7,352 nt of DNA from Planctomycetaceae bacterium UBA2972 (GTDB lineage: Bacteria; Planctomycetota; Planctomycetia; Pirellulales; Pirellulaceae): assembly GCA_002348315.1 (NCBI GenBank), contig DEAW01000162.1, positions 1 through 7,352 on the forward strand. The letters are read 5' to 3'. The position numbers and the translations under genes were made by a program. Positions 6,274-7,352 of this stretch are shown piece by piece (the stretch's first letter is position 1; each line of letters starts with the position of its first letter). The notes below the pieces were generated by a model. It ran no database searches. It was not told the origin of the DNA and worked only from the letters and a program-made list of their open reading frames with translations.

Positions 6274-7352
6274 ATGCAGATCTCCAACTGTCAGGTTTTC
6301 CTGATCGAAATCAAGCAGACAAAACCACTTGCGCCCTATCGATCCCACATCCGTACCAGCGACTGGACGACCAAAGCGATTGTCAAACTGGAAACCGACA
6401 GAGGGTTAGTTGGCTGGGGCGAGCATAACCAGAATTTCCTGCCGGATATCAATATCGAGAAGCAGAATACATCGGCACGTGAATTCATCATCGGTTGGGA
6501 TCCTTACGATGTCGAACGATACCATCAAGAGAACCCCTTCGAACCACGCCTGAGGTGTGGAATTGAAATGGCCATGTGGGACTTGATCGGCAAAGACAAT
6601 GGTCAACCCTTATATAAGCTGTTAGGTGGTAAAGTACGCGAACGGGTTGAATTGGCAGCCTGCATGGGAATCCAAACATACGAGCGGGCAGGGGAGATGG
6701 CGCGTTGGTATGTGGAACAGGGATACACTGCACTGAAAACCAAAGCAGGCGCCGAAGCTCAAGAGGATTTCGATATGGTTCGGGGAGTGCGTGACGCTGT
6801 CGGGGACAAGTTAAAACTGCGGATTGATCCCAACCGGGCATACTCGACTGAAGAAGCGGCCGAATTGGCAATTAAGCTCGAGCCATACGGGCTCGAGTAT
6901 TTCGAGCAACCGATCATGGCCGAACCTCTTAGTGATGCCAAGTGGTTACGTGATCAGACGACAACTCCGATCGCATTAAATGAAAGTGTGGAAGGGCCGG
7001 ATAGCGTCATGAGAATTCTGGAGGCCGATGCTGCTGAGTTTATTTTGCCGGACACGCATACGGCAGGCGGAGTGCTACCTTGTGTGAAGATCGGACATCT
7101 GGCCGAGGCGGCTGAAATCCCGACAATCATGCACTGCGGCCATGATCTGGGGCTCAAGACCGCAGCAATGTTACATATCTGTTCAGCGTTGCCGGCCTAC
7201 GACATGCCTAATGACTGTACTTATTACGGACTGGAAGACGACATCCTGGACCAGTTCATTCCGATTGACCAGGGGACCATGCAAGCCCCGGAACTCCCAG
7301 GCCTGGGAGTAGTCGTCGATGAAGAGAAAGTAATGAAATACCAACTAGACAA
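6274..7352 (+). CDS. Enolase-superfamily acid-sugar dehydratase/racemase (mandelate racemase or glucarate dehydratase-like), 3' end outside the window
   Basis: The frame runs from ATG 6274 to the window end without a stop, giving 359 complete codons of a family usually about 370-450 long, so only a short C-terminal piece is missing. The N-terminal capping domain (1-125) includes 'VGWGEH' (46-51) and 'GIEMAMWDLIGK' (96-107). The barrel carries the expected catalytic set: Lys155-x-Lys157 in 'LKTKAG'; metal ligands Asp185 ('LRIDPNRAY') and Glu211 ('EYFEQP'), and Asn236 in 'IALNES' at the third ligand position; and a second acid-base pair Asp260 ('LPDTHTAGGV') and His290 ('CGHDLGLKTAAM'). An Asp-His dyad plus KxK is typical of the mandelate racemase and glucarate dehydratase subgroups, which abstract a proton alpha to a carboxylate. 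The C-terminal 'PELPGLGVVVDEEKVMK' fits the same families. The exact substrate is not evident. The start fits the family's usual N-terminal strand. It is likely a cytoplasmic Mg-dependent enzyme of sugar-acid catabolism. Confidence 0.9.
   Translation, partial: MQISNCQVFLIEIKQTKPLAPYRSHIRTSDWTTKAIVKLETDRGLVGWGEHNQNFLPDINIEKQNTSAREFIIGWDPYDVERYHQENPFEPRLRCGIEMAMWDLIGKDNGQPLYKLLGGKVRERVELAACMGIQTYERAGEMARWYVEQGYTALKTKAGAEAQEDFDMVRGVRDAVGDKLKLRIDPNRAYSTEEAAELAIKLEPYGLEYFEQPIMAEPLSDAKWLRDQTTTPIALNESVEGPDSVMRILEADAAEFILPDTHTAGGVLPCVKIGHLAEAAEIPTIMHCGHDLGLKTAAMLHICSALPAYDMPNDCTYYGLEDDILDQFIPIDQGTMQAPELPGLGVVVDEEKVMKYQLD

Noticed and set aside
6488..6871. Minus-strand open frame of 127 codons opposite the enolase-superfamily gene
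   Set aside because: The plus strand carries an uninterrupted frame with all catalytic motifs of the family. The minus frame is Pro/Arg-rich and has no motif.

Overview
The window reads as a piece of a planctomycete chromosome of moderate GC content (about half G+C by eye). This is an inference. It rests on a little-studied class I aldolase-like family that I associate with planctomycetes, a very large GIDE/LemA membrane protein, the lack of clear Shine-Dalgarno sites before most genes, and intergenic inverted repeats of the TTAGCC/GGCTAA kind. No rRNA, tRNA, insertion sequence, prophage or CRISPR array is visible.

Layout. (1) Bases 1-708, plus strand: the 3' part of a small polytopic membrane protein of unknown function. 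(2) Bases 699-1721, minus strand: an aldolase-like TIM-barrel protein whose stop region overlaps the membrane-protein gene tail to tail. (3) Bases 1722-1835: a short divergent intergenic region. (4) Bases 1836-2783, plus strand: a PfkB/ribokinase-family sugar kinase. (5) Bases 2784-2966: a convergent intergenic region rich in inverted repeats. (6) Bases 2967-6074, minus strand: a 1035-residue membrane protein with two GIDE-like domains, a LemA domain and a C-terminal TerB-like domain. (7) Bases 6075-6273: a divergent intergenic region. (8) Bases 6274 to the window end, plus strand: an enolase-superfamily (mandelate racemase/glucarate dehydratase-like) enzyme, open at its 3' end.

How the genes may work together. 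The acid-sugar dehydratase-like enzyme, the PfkB kinase and the class I aldolase-like protein correspond to the three chemical steps of a typical sugar-acid route: dehydration to a 2-keto-3-deoxy acid, phosphorylation, and retro-aldol cleavage. They are not in one operon, so a shared pathway is only a hypothesis. The GIDE-GIDE-LemA-TerB protein between them has no obvious metabolic role. Its domains point to membrane- or envelope-stress scaffolding. It is the most unusual item in the window.
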